From Afipia sp. Root123D2 (GTDB lineage Bacteria; Pseudomonadota; Alphaproteobacteria; Rhizobiales; Xanthobacteraceae): a stretch of 59,929 nt of DNA. Under the pieces are notes generated by a model. It ran no database searches. It saw only the letters and a list, made by a program, of their open reading frames with translations, and was not told the origin of the DNA. Within the stretch, counting starts at the first letter, position 1. Each line of letters opens with the position of its first letter. Both the position numbers and the translations under genes were made by a program. Below are positions 17,527 through 25,179 of this stretch, piece by piece. The DNA lies in contig NZ_LMDP01000006.1 in the NCBI RefSeq assembly GCF_001425835.1, positions 1-59,929 of the forward strand. The letters run 5' to 3'.

Positions 17527-18588
17527 ATGAAGATGCGTAATGTCATGTTGTCGCTTATCGTTCCGGCGGCAGCCATGGGCGCTTTGATCACGTATGGGCT
17601 CGTCGCGGTCGCTGTCGAGGTGCCAAAAGCAGATATCGGAAGCTGTGCGGCCTATTCCGGACTGCCCTCCGGAAACCATGACACCGCGGGGATGATGTTC
17701 ATCCAGGCTGGCGCCTTTACCATGGGCTCCGAGCGCCATCAGCCCGAGGAGCGCTTCACTCATGTCGTGACGGTTGATGGCTTCTGGATCGACCGTCATG
17801 AGGTGACAAATGCGCAATTCAAGCAGTTCGTCGACGCGACCGGTTACACCACGCTGGCCGAGCGCGGGCTGGACCCCAAGACAAATCCAGGATTGCCAAA
17901 AGAGCTTCTGACTCCAGGATCGGTGGTATTTGCCCAGCCAAGCAACGGCCCTGGCCGCAAAATCTCGCAATGGTGGCAATATGTTTCCGGTTCCAACTGG
18001 CGGCAGCCGGTCAGCCCCGGCAGTTCCATCGCCGGAAAGGAAAATCACCCCGTCGTTCACGTTGCCTATGAGGATGCGCTTGCTTATGCGCACTGGCGCG
18101 GCCGCAGCCTGCCGACCGAGGCACAGTGGGAATTTGCCGGGCGCGGCGGCCGGGATGGCGAAGACGACTGGTCGAGCGCGTTCGACGCCGACGGCAAGCC
18201 GATTGCCAACACGTGGCAAGGCATCTTTCCAATACTGAACACCCAAGATGATGGGTACGCCGGCACGGCGCCGGTCGGGTGCTTCAGGCCGAACGGCTAC
18301 GGCCTCTACGACATGATCGGCAATGTTTGGGAGTTGACCAGCGATTGGTATCGGGCCGGACAATCACGCGAAGCAGCGACCAATCCCCCCGGGCCAGAGC
18401 TTGTGTCTCTCCGTGTTGCTGAAGGGCAAACCGCGAGCCGCGTGATCAAGGGCGGCTCGTATTTGTGTTCCTCCAACTATTGCTCGCGCTATCGGCCCGC
18501 CGCGCGCCAACCCCAGGAAACAAACCTCAGTGCGGCGCATGTGGGATTCCGCACTGTGTTGAATAGGCCACTCGTGACATCACCCTAG
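17527..18588 (+). CDS. Formylglycine-generating enzyme family protein, exported
   Basis: A 353-residue protein of the FGE/SUMF1 family. An N-terminal hydrophobic helix (MLSLIVPAAAMGALITYGLV) suggests export or a membrane anchor. The FGE-sulfatase domain follows: MMFIQAGAFTMGSERH, GFWIDRHEVTNAQFKQF, LPTEAQWEFAGRGG, MIGNVWELTSDWY and a late GGSYLCSSNYCSRYRPAAR. Cys314 and Cys319 match the two active-site cysteines of aerobic, copper-dependent FGE, so catalytic activity is plausible. The enzyme would oxidise a Cys in a sulfatase to formylglycine. The client is very likely the arylsulfatase encoded 55 bases downstream. Most characterised bacterial FGEs lack a signal, which makes this one unusual. 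Confidence 0.87.
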   Translation: MKMRNVMLSLIVPAAAMGALITYGLVAVAVEVPKADIGSCAAYSGLPSGNHDTAGMMFIQAGAFTMGSERHQPEERFTHVVTVDGFWIDRHEVTNAQFKQFVDATGYTTLAERGLDPKTNPGLPKELLTPGSVVFAQPSNGPGRKISQWWQYVSGSNWRQPVSPGSSIAGKENHPVVHVAYEDALAYAHWRGRSLPTEAQWEFAGRGGRDGEDDWSSAFDADGKPIANTWQGIFPILNTQDDGYAGTAPVGCFRPNGYGLYDMIGNVWELTSDWYRAGQSREAATNPPGPELVSLRVAEGQTASRVIKGGSYLCSSNYCSRYRPAARQPQETNLSAAHVGFRTVLNRPLVTSP

Positions 18589-18643
18589 CTTCGCCGGACC
18601 CTAGCTCATTTCAATTGGTCAGTTCGTCGGACAGGAGAACGCC

Positions 18644-21025
18644 ATGAAAACGACGTCAGGTTCGCTGAGATCGAAATGGACGTTGCGTGTCACATGCGCC
18701 GTCCTCGTGGGGGCGCTGCCCCTCGCTGGAGCGTTGGCGCAGGAGCGGCTCGATCGCACAGTCCTGCCAATCCAGGAGCCCCCGCGACCGACGTATAGCG
18801 AACTCGACGCGCGCAACGTCAAGGCCCCGCCGCCGTTCCAGGTCAAGGCGCCTCAGGGAGCGCCGAATGTCGTGATCGTGCTGATTGACGACATCGGCTT
18901 TGGCGGGCCGAGCACATTCGGTGGTCCGATTCGCACGCCAACAATGGATCAGCTTGCCCAGGGCGGCTTACGCTTCAACAACTTCCACACCACGGCGCTG
19001 TGCTCGCCAACGCGGATCGCACTCAAGTCGGGCCGCAACCACCACACCGCGAATGCGGGCTCAATCATGGAAAGCTCGACAGCGTACCCCGGCAATACCG
19101 GACAGATTCCGAACAGCGTTGCGCCCTTAGCAGAAATGCTGCGGCTTAACGGCTACAGCACCGGCGCCTTCGGCAAATGGCACGAAACCGCCGCCTGGGA
19201 AACCAGCGTGTCGGGCCCGTTTGACCGGTGGCCCACCCATCAGGGTTTCGACAAATTCTATGGCTTTATCGGCGGTGAGACCGACCAATGGTATCCGCTC
19301 ATCTACGACGGCGTGATCAAGGTCGATCCTCCGAGGATGAAGGACTATCACTTCACCGTCGACATGACGAACCAGGCCATTAACTGGGTGAAGGCGCAGC
19401 AGTCGATGACGCCTGACAAGCCGTTCTTCGTCTACTACGCGACCGGCGCGGTCCATGCACCCCACCACGTGCCGAAGGAATGGGCCGACAAGTACAAGGG
19501 CCAGTTCGACAAGGGTTGGGACCAAGTTCGCGATGAAACGGTCGAACGGCAGAAGAGGCTGGGAGTAATCCCCTCAAACACTCAGTTGACGGAACGTCCG
19601 AGTGACATCAAGGCTTGGGACTCTTTGCCGGCGGATCAGCGTCGTCTGTTCACGCGCCAGGCAGAGGTCTTCGCCGGGTTTCTCGAACACACCGATAACG
19701 AAATCGGGCGTTTGAAGAAGGCACTTGAGGACATTGGTGCGCTCGACAACACTCTGTTCATCTACATTTCCGGTGACAACGGCACGAGCGCTGAAGGCGG
19801 CTTTGTTGGCATGTACAACGAGATGACGTATTTCAACAGCGTGACCGAGAAGGTAGAGGATCTCATCCCGCTGATCGACAAATGGGGCGGTCCGGAAACC
19901 TTCCCTCACATGGCGGCAGGCTGGGCCGTGGCCTTCGACGCGCCCTTCAAGTGGACCAAGCAGGTGGCGTCCGACTTCGGCGGCACCCGCAACGGCGCTG
20001 TCATTCACTGGCCGAAGGGCATCACCGACAAGGGCGGCCTGCGCAGCCAGTTCTCGCACGTCATCGACATAGCCCCCACGATTCTGGAAGTCGCCGGTTT
20101 ACCGCAGCCCAAGATTGTCAACGGCACGCCGCAGACGCCGATTGAGGGCACCAGCCTGGTCTACGCCTTCGATAATGCGACGGCGCCGGAGCAGCACACG
20201 ACGCAGTATTTCGAGATGTTCGGCAATCGCGCGATCTATCGCGATGGCTGGCTCGCCCGGACGATCCACCGCGCGCCATGGCAGACAACGAACCTGCCGC
20301 CGCTGACGTCCGATGTCTGGGAGCTTTACCACGCGAAGAACGATTTCAGCTTGACCACGAACCTGGCCGCCGAGCAGCCCGCGAAGCTGAAGGAGTTGCA
20401 GGCGCTCTTCATGACGGAAGCTCAGAAATACAATGTGCTGCCCATCGACGACCGGGTTATCGAGCGCATGAATCCGGCCATCGCGGGTCGGCCGGATGTC
20501 CTGGGTGACCGTACCTCGCTCACGCTCTACGAGGGAATGCAGGGGATGCTCGAAAACGCCTTCATGAACGTGAAGAACCGGTCAATGAAGATCATCGCTG
20601 AACTCGACATTCCGGCTGGCGGCGCCAATGGCGCGATTCTGTCGCAAGGCGGGCGCTTTGGCGGCTGGTCGCTGTTCATGAAGGATGGCAAGCCGACCTA
20701 TACCTACAACTTCCTCGGCCTCGCGCGTTACACCGTCGCCGCACCACAGGCATTGCCGAGCGGACCCGCGACGGTCGTCCTCGACTTCGCTTATGACGGT
20801 GGCGGAATCGGCAAGGGTGGCAAGGCGGTCCTCTCCTTGAACGGAAAATCCGTCGCCGAGGGGCGCGTCGAGAAGACCCAACCCAATGTCTTTTCGGCGG
20901 ACGAAACCGCTGACGTTGGCATCGACAATCAAACACCGGTCGTTGAGGGGATCGGCATCGGTCCGGAGACTCGGTTTACCGGAAAGATCAACAAGATCAC
21001 CCTTGAAGTAAGTCCGTCGAAATAG
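18644..21025 (+). CDS. Arylsulfatase, periplasmic, Cys-type
   Basis: A 793-residue sulfatase with ribosome site AGGAGAA ahead of the ATG. A signal peptide ends near LAGALA. The metal-binding start VIVLIDDIGFG contains the Asp pair, and Cys120-Ser-Pro-Thr-Arg124 is the formylglycine signature, so the enzyme needs conversion by an FGE. GKWHE and ISGDNGTSAEGG are further active-site blocks, and a C-terminal beta-rich domain (about residues 620-790) completes a large AtsA-like arylsulfatase. It would release sulfate from sulfate esters in the periplasm, aiding sulfur scavenging. It is preceded by the FGE gene with a 55-base gap, and nothing obvious follows. Confidence 0.92.
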   Translation: MKTTSGSLRSKWTLRVTCAVLVGALPLAGALAQERLDRTVLPIQEPPRPTYSELDARNVKAPPPFQVKAPQGAPNVVIVLIDDIGFGGPSTFGGPIRTPTMDQLAQGGLRFNNFHTTALCSPTRIALKSGRNHHTANAGSIMESSTAYPGNTGQIPNSVAPLAEMLRLNGYSTGAFGKWHETAAWETSVSGPFDRWPTHQGFDKFYGFIGGETDQWYPLIYDGVIKVDPPRMKDYHFTVDMTNQAINWVKAQQSMTPDKPFFVYYATGAVHAPHHVPKEWADKYKGQFDKGWDQVRDETVERQKRLGVIPSNTQLTERPSDIKAWDSLPADQRRLFTRQAEVFAGFLEHTDNEIGRLKKALEDIGALDNTLFIYISGDNGTSAEGGFVGMYNEMTYFNSVTEKVEDLIPLIDKWGGPETFPHMAAGWAVAFDAPFKWTKQVASDFGGTRNGAVIHWPKGITDKGGLRSQFSHVIDIAPTILEVAGLPQPKIVNGTPQTPIEGTSLVYAFDNATAPEQHTTQYFEMFGNRAIYRDGWLARTIHRAPWQTTNLPPLTSDVWELYHAKNDFSLTTNLAAEQPAKLKELQALFMTEAQKYNVLPIDDRVIERMNPAIAGRPDVLGDRTSLTLYEGMQGMLENAFMNVKNRSMKIIAELDIPAGGANGAILSQGGRFGGWSLFMKDGKPTYTYNFLGLARYTVAAPQALPSGPATVVLDFAYDGGGIGKGGKAVLSLNGKSVAEGRVEKTQPNVFSADETADVGIDNQTPVVEGIGIGPETRFTGKINKITLEVSPSK

Positions 21026-21387
21026 CGTATACGCCAAATTTGTCGGGGCCGCCTAGCCGGAATGAGGAGCGGAGGTTGAAGATTGCAAGTGGGATCAACG
21101 CTCTCGAATACCACCACCGACGAAGTACGCGAATGCATCGTGTTACGGCAATTCGTGGGCAAGCCACCCCTGACAGGTCCGGATCTGCCGTGTCTAGCGA
21201 AGGATGCCGTCGAGATTGTCTGGCCGTAGCGAGCTGTTTGCTAGCCTACGGGCCACGGTAAACGTCCGTCGCAAGATCGATACAAAGGTCGTGCAATCTT
21301 CCCAGCAAGCGCTAGAGAAGAATTTCGCGGATATTCCATCGATAAGTTGGCGTTTCCATTTCGATTTGAACTGGCTGGAAGCCCGAA
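21026..21387. other. Gene-poor stretch after the arylsulfatase gene
   Basis: About 360 bases. A plus-strand frame from 21204 to 21464 (ISWRFHFDLNWLEARTT and similar) and a short frame near 21130-21230 ending VEIVWP are readable but match nothing I recognise. No terminator hairpin was seen after the sulfatase. The region may hold fragments of older mobile DNA, since resolvase and mobilisation remnants follow. Confidence 0.35.
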
Positions 21388-21590
21388 CTACCTTGATCGC
21401 GGATGGGGAATATATTTGTAAAGGGTTGAATCGGAGACGCCTAACTGTGCAGCGATCTCGATGATCGTCAGCGAGCCATCCTTTATAAGTGCTTTTGCGA
21501 CACCGATGCTTTGCTCTGACAGGGTCGGAGGACGGCCACCGCGCCGACCGCGGGCTTTAGCTGCAGCGAGTCCTGCGAAATCCCTGAACT
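21388..21590 (-). pseudogene. Serine recombinase (resolvase/invertase) C-terminal remnant
   Basis: About 65 residues match the C-terminal end of Pin/Tn3-type serine recombinases: FAGLAAAKARGRRGGRPP, the linker after the catalytic domain, followed by a helix-turn-helix (TIIEIAAQLGVSDSTLYKY). The catalytic domain with its Ser nucleophile is absent; sequence upstream of about 21590 is unrelated. This is a broken gene, left by a transposon or plasmid resolution system. Confidence 0.7.
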
Positions 21591-21677
21591 TCACTGCTCT
21601 ACCGAAGACTGAAACCGACCCCAAGCTTGAGCGGCGGGCCCGGACTATCACGCGCCTAGAAGAGCAGAAGGTGCTTC

Positions 21678-21941
21678 TCAGCAATCCAAGTTACGTACGC
21701 AAAGTCCGATCCTTCGCAACAGTTGAAGGCGTCCGCAAGTCAGTCGAGAGCGATCAACGCGTTTCGCCGTGGTGGCGCAAGAGCGTCGATGGTTCCTACC
21801 TGCGGCGCGGAGTGTCGCATCACGGGCAAACGATGAGGGACCGAGGCCGCGCGCATTGGCGGCAATGACAACGGCAGCGCGCTCGTCGGGCGTCAGTCTG
21901 ATCGTCGTGGTCGATGTCTTCCTCCGCGTCTCCGATCCCAT
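21678..21941 (-). pseudogene. MobC-like mobilisation protein, N-terminal remnant
   Basis: From the ATG at 21941 the product starts with a ribbon-helix-helix of the type in plasmid mobilisation proteins: TTTIRLTPDERAAVVIAANA then GLGPSSFARDATLRAAGR. After about residue 50 similarity stops and the sequence turns into a Cys/Arg-rich, unlikely tail, so the gene is truncated or frameshifted. Intact relatives continue for another 50-80 residues and act at oriT with a relaxase. No relaxase gene is present nearby. The start is preceded by GGAAG. Confidence 0.6.
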
Positions 21942-21953
21942 CGCCGCTTCCAC

Positions 21954-22130
21954 CTTGGGGGTTCACGGGGGCAGCGCCCCCTGACCAGCGGCCCAATGCG
22001 GTAGCATCAGGCCATTGCTGGCTTACCTCAGTGTGAGATCACTGGCGCGAAAGTCGCAAACTTTGGACCTGCTGCGCCGGCAGACATCATTGTCGTCCTC
22101 ATCAACGACAGAGGGAGACCACACATGAAC
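21954..22130. other. Possible oriT-like region with GC hairpin
   Basis: Directly upstream of the MobC remnant lies GGGGGCAGCGCCCCC (21967-21981), a tight perfect palindrome. It is followed by further partly repeated sequence (GCGGTAGCATCAGGCCATTGCTGG). Relaxosome accessory genes are often transcribed away from an adjacent oriT, so position and structure suggest a relict transfer origin. No nick-site consensus was recognised, so this is inference only. Confidence 0.3.
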
Positions 22131-22209
22131 GACGGGATTCAAATCGATCGCGCCGGCGGCGATCATCGCAGAGGATTCCGGAATGACGGCTGTGCCGGCC
22201 GGCGGCGGA

Positions 22210-22248
22210 AACGAAAAAGGCCCCGAGTGCTCGGGGCCTTTTTCGTTT
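22210..22248. terminator. Strong bidirectional terminator at the left side of the integrated element
   Basis: A nearly perfect long hairpin, CGAAAAAGGCCCCGAG and CTCGGGGCCTTTTTCG around a 2-base loop. The T-runs make it work in both directions. Reading on the minus strand it ends the transcript carrying rep and two small genes; its stem begins about 35 bases beyond the last stop. Confidence 0.85.
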
Positions 22249-22281
22249 CGCGAATTCGTCGGGGAATTGCACGGCGAACAC

Positions 22282-22575
22282 TCATGGAGGGGCTGAAAAC
22301 CGCAACGCCGTGTCAACAATGAGAGGTCTGAGACCCTTATGCGGCTCCTTTTCTGATTCCTCGACGGCGCGCATCGCGCCCCAAAGCACCCCCACGGCGC
22401 GACTAGCTTCGTTAGCCAAGTCGGCAAGCTCCCTCCCATAAGGATGCCCGGCATAACCGAGTTCGGCGAAGCCGCCTGCGGCTTCCTTCAACTCCGCGAT
22501 CAAATGTTCGTATCGATCCATGTTGAAGGGGTGCTTGCTCGTCGGGATAACAGAGAGTTTCGTGTAGCGTGCCAT
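22282..22575 (-). CDS. Small hypothetical protein, last gene of the rep operon
   Basis: A 97-residue protein from the ATG at 22575, preceded by an excellent ribosome site (TAGGAGGTACAGC). The sequence, starting MARYTKLSVIPTS and containing RYEHLIAELKEAAGGF, is mostly helical and soluble, with an ADLANEASRAVGVLWGAMRAVE helix region in the second half. No domain is recognised. It follows the other small gene by 28 bases and is ended by the terminator at 22210-22248. It may be cargo of the integrated element or a replication or stability factor. Confidence 0.6.
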   Translation of the reverse strand: MARYTKLSVIPTSKHPFNMDRYEHLIAELKEAAGGFAELGYAGHPYGRELADLANEASRAVGVLWGAMRAVEESEKEPHKGLRPLIVDTALRFSAPP

Positions 22576-22603
22576 GCTGTACCTCCTATTTTGTTGCAAA
22601 TGT

Positions 22604-22936
22604 TCACGTGGCGACAAAGTCGATTCGACCAGTGCGGAAACTTCTGGTCACGAATGCGGTGGCGGCCGCGATGGCAGCCGAAAGAGTGTATTCGAATGCA
22701 CCCTCGATACCGCCGGCGTTCTCGACCTCCCAGCGCCACTGGTCGCCGCCGATAAGGCGTTCGGCCGAAGCGTAGAACCATCCGGCGTTCGCCTCGAAGT
22801 CAGCGGTTGCGCACACGATGCGCTCGTCTTCCTGGTGCGTCTGGATGCGGGCGCCCGCCATGTACTCGTCGATGAGAAAGTGCCAACCTTCTCGTTGAAA
22901 ACCTTCGAAGCCCGGCATTCTAGTCACATCAACCAT
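22604..22936 (-). CDS. Hypothetical protein between rep and the 97-residue gene
   Basis: A 110-residue protein from the ATG at 22936, with AAAGGAAT ahead of it. A longer in-frame reading extends upstream to 23389 through the iteron-like region and antisense to rep, and is unlikely to be used. The product starts MVDVTRMPGFEGFQREGW, is rich in aromatic residues and acidic, and ends TRSFRTGRIDFVAT. No known domain was recognised. The position downstream of rep, in the same direction and before the 97-residue gene, suggests a shared transcript. Confidence 0.55.
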   Translation of the reverse strand: MVDVTRMPGFEGFQREGWHFLIDEYMAGARIQTHQEDERIVCATADFEANAGWFYASAERLIGGDQWRWEVENAGGIEGAFEYTLSAAIAAATAFVTRSFRTGRIDFVAT

Positions 22937-23052
22937 CGCAAAATTCCTTTCACTCGTTGCGGCGGCGATGACTGAAGCGGAAACCGGTGGGGCTGTCCAG
23001 GCGACCTCAGACGACGAAAAAATCAAAAGGTGCCTGTGCCGCCGGCACTTCC

Positions 23053-23126
23053 AAGGACTCAAAGGATTCGTTTTTTCTCGAAAAAAATTCGCGGCAAGGA
23101 TTCGCCAAAGGACTCGTGAAGGATTC
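23053..23126 (+). repeat. Five AAGGAYTC iteron-like repeats around a T6/A7 hairpin
   Basis: AAGGACTC or AAGGATTC begins at 23053, 23062, 23096, 23108 and 23119, all in the same orientation, spaced 9, 34, 12 and 11 bases. Between the second and third copy lies TTTTTTCTCGAAAAAA, a short AT-rich palindrome. The cluster starts about 30 bases beyond the rep stop codon, in non-coding DNA. Iterated sites plus an AT hairpin next to a replication initiator gene suggest an origin or a Rep-binding region. Confidence 0.55.
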
Positions 23127-23156
23127 AATCGGTGCGGTGTGTTGTCGCATCGGCGG

Positions 23157-24911
23157 TTATGCGGCCTGCGCGGCTTCGCGTTCGCGTGCTTCGCGATCAA
23201 GGCGCGCGATCTCTGCGACGATACCGGATGGCGTCGGCAGGGCTGCTTCCGGATGGCCTTCGTTGCGCAAGGTCTCGATGTGGTGCGCGATGACCTCGTG
23301 GACCTTGCCAAGCGCCTGCGCGCTCCGGATTCGGCGGGCGACGTTGCGAGTGAGCATGATCTGTGTTGCGGCGTGGCCAGTGGCCTCATCGGCGGCGGAT
23401 TTCTGAATCTTCGCGGCGCGTTTGAGCGTCATGATGCCTTCGGCTTTGTCGGCTTCCTTAAGTGTCTCGTCGACGATTTCGTCGAATACTGTTTCAAAGA
23501 TGTTTGGCTTGCCCTTATCGTCCACCGCTTCGATTCGTGACAGGAACGTCCCGGCGAGCTTTGTTTTGAGAAAGCGATGCCAGAAATCTGATCGCAGGCG
23601 GCCGACAACCGCGCCGTCGTTATCGAAATTCTGCGTTCCGGATTCGTCGTCGTCATCCTCAACGTCTCCGAAAAGCCCGAGATTATCCTTGAGTTTTTGC
23701 GTGATGACGCATGACCTGGTGCCGGGCATGACCTCGGAGTATTCGAGGAAAAGGGCAAAGGAATCGATGTCACCTATGTCTGCATCCTCCACAATCTGCC
23801 AGATCGTCAGTCCCTTAACCTCGTCTTTATGGGCGGTGCCGCCGGTTAGCTCCCAGCTGACACCCTTGGCGATGTAGTCAGCGGCCGCTTCGCCGGTGGC
23901 AGCGATCTGGACGCCTTGTCCCTCCTCGATAGTGCGACCACCACGTTTTGCGACCTGTCGGCGAAAATTATCGATGAGGATTTTTCCGGCGTGTTCCGCT
24001 GCTTCCAGCATGGATTCTTCGGCGGCTTTCTTCTCTTCCGGCGTGAGCTCAGCAGTAGTGTCCCACGTCGGAAGGCATGGCAGGCCAAAATGGATGTGGA
24101 AGTGCCAACCATTGCGGCCATACGTCACCTCTGGAGCAACAAGGACTCCGGCAATGCCTGCGGCCTTCTCGGCGGCCGCCCAATTTTTCTGCCTACGGGC
24201 AGCGGCAAAGGACTCCGCCACCATTTTCTTGACCTTCGACAATCGGTCTTTTTTTGTGTGAGACACGGTGACGAGCCCCATCAGAAACACGCCTTTCTTC
24301 CCGGTCGTTTTTTCAACGACGGTTTGAACGGATTGTTGGCGCTGACGCGCTACGGCCGGCGCACACGTCGGGCAAAGCCATCCGCTTTTACAACGATAGA
24401 CTCCGGACACCCATGCTCGATTCTGGCCGTTGCGATGGACCGTCACCTCTGGCCGTTTTCCGCCGAACTCAAGATCGGTCGCGGCGAAACCGCAACCGCA
24501 GACGGAATGAGACCGTTCGTCTTCTCTGAGGCCGTTGCGGAGCATCCTGACAACGGCGTGTTTTAAATCATATCGACGCCGGGTCTCAGAGACCTCAACA
24601 GTTTCATTGGAGTCGGATTCCTCGGTTGCCTTGCAGTCGGATTCCTCGGTTTTTGTCGAACTGGAATAAGTGGGAGAATGATTGGGTTTTCGCGGCTCCG
24701 CGAATGTATCTCCTCCGCTGGCAAGGCCGCGACCTTCGGCGCGGCTGTGGGTGTCGCTCCACAGGCCGATGACGGCGGTCGTGCCGGCCGGCATCTGGAC
24801 CAACGGACGATCGGATTCGTTGAATGAGACGTCCGGATCGAATCCCAACTCTGCCGCCGATCGTTTTCGTCGGCGTGTGAGTTTGACACCTGCTGCGTTC
24901 GTTGAGACCAT
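23157..24911 (-). CDS. HUH rolling-circle replication initiator (Rep)
   Basis: A 584-residue protein from the ATG at 24911 (AAGGAG seven bases upstream); an ATG-less extension to 25124 is not needed. Residues 138-183 hold a Cys cluster (VCGCG, then YRCKSGWLCPTC) typical of Rep_1-type plasmid initiators. Motif I is GLVTVSHTK near 212-220, motif II is the HUH metal site HFHIHF (His270, His272, His274), and motif III ADYIAKG carries the likely catalytic Tyr346. The first 110 residues are low-complexity and acidic. Such enzymes nick the plus origin and stay bound to the 5' end. The length is larger than classical Gram-positive Reps (about 300 residues), with an added N-terminus and a long C-terminus. 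Confidence 0.78.
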   Translation of the reverse strand: MVSTNAAGVKLTRRRKRSAAELGFDPDVSFNESDRPLVQMPAGTTAVIGLWSDTHSRAEGRGLASGGDTFAEPRKPNHSPTYSSSTKTEESDCKATEESDSNETVEVSETRRRYDLKHAVVRMLRNGLREDERSHSVCGCGFAATDLEFGGKRPEVTVHRNGQNRAWVSGVYRCKSGWLCPTCAPAVARQRQQSVQTVVEKTTGKKGVFLMGLVTVSHTKKDRLSKVKKMVAESFAAARRQKNWAAAEKAAGIAGVLVAPEVTYGRNGWHFHIHFGLPCLPTWDTTAELTPEEKKAAEESMLEAAEHAGKILIDNFRRQVAKRGGRTIEEGQGVQIAATGEAAADYIAKGVSWELTGGTAHKDEVKGLTIWQIVEDADIGDIDSFALFLEYSEVMPGTRSCVITQKLKDNLGLFGDVEDDDDESGTQNFDNDGAVVGRLRSDFWHRFLKTKLAGTFLSRIEAVDDKGKPNIFETVFDEIVDETLKEADKAEGIMTLKRAAKIQKSAADEATGHAATQIMLTRNVARRIRSAQALGKVHEVIAHHIETLRNEGHPEAALPTPSGIVAEIARLDREAREREAAQAA

Positions 24912-25179
24912 CAGATTGCTCCTTGATGACCCCGGCGAGCGGCTGCGAACCGCGAAGACCCGGGGTTTGTCATTCAAGGCTGATGGCAATCCGCGCATGG
25001 AGCAAACGCGCCTGACGCCGCCGATGCACTCAACGCAAAAAACTCCGACAAAGCCTGAGAAATAAGAATTCCGGGAAGTGGCTGCCGTCGATGACGCCCG
25101 CCGACAGTATATGACGAAGATCATATCATGATGATCGGCTTTCCGGAGTGATCGCGAAAGCCAGCATTTCCAAGCATTT

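Noticed and set aside
22105..22150. GAGGGAG and GGGATTCAAATC as a possible second copy of the tRNA-Ser 3' end (left attachment site)
   Set aside because: The match is broken by an unrelated stretch between the two parts and has mismatches, so it does not qualify as a direct repeat.
22125..22322. A small frame with a fair ribosome site starting MNDGIQIDRAGGD
   Set aside because: It runs straight through the strong terminator hairpin and has no recognisable domain.
22604..23389. A 261-codon minus-strand reading covering the 110-residue gene and part of rep in another frame
   Set aside because: The upstream part runs through the iteron-like region and overlaps the rep coding sequence; a good ribosome site exists only at the ATG at 22936.
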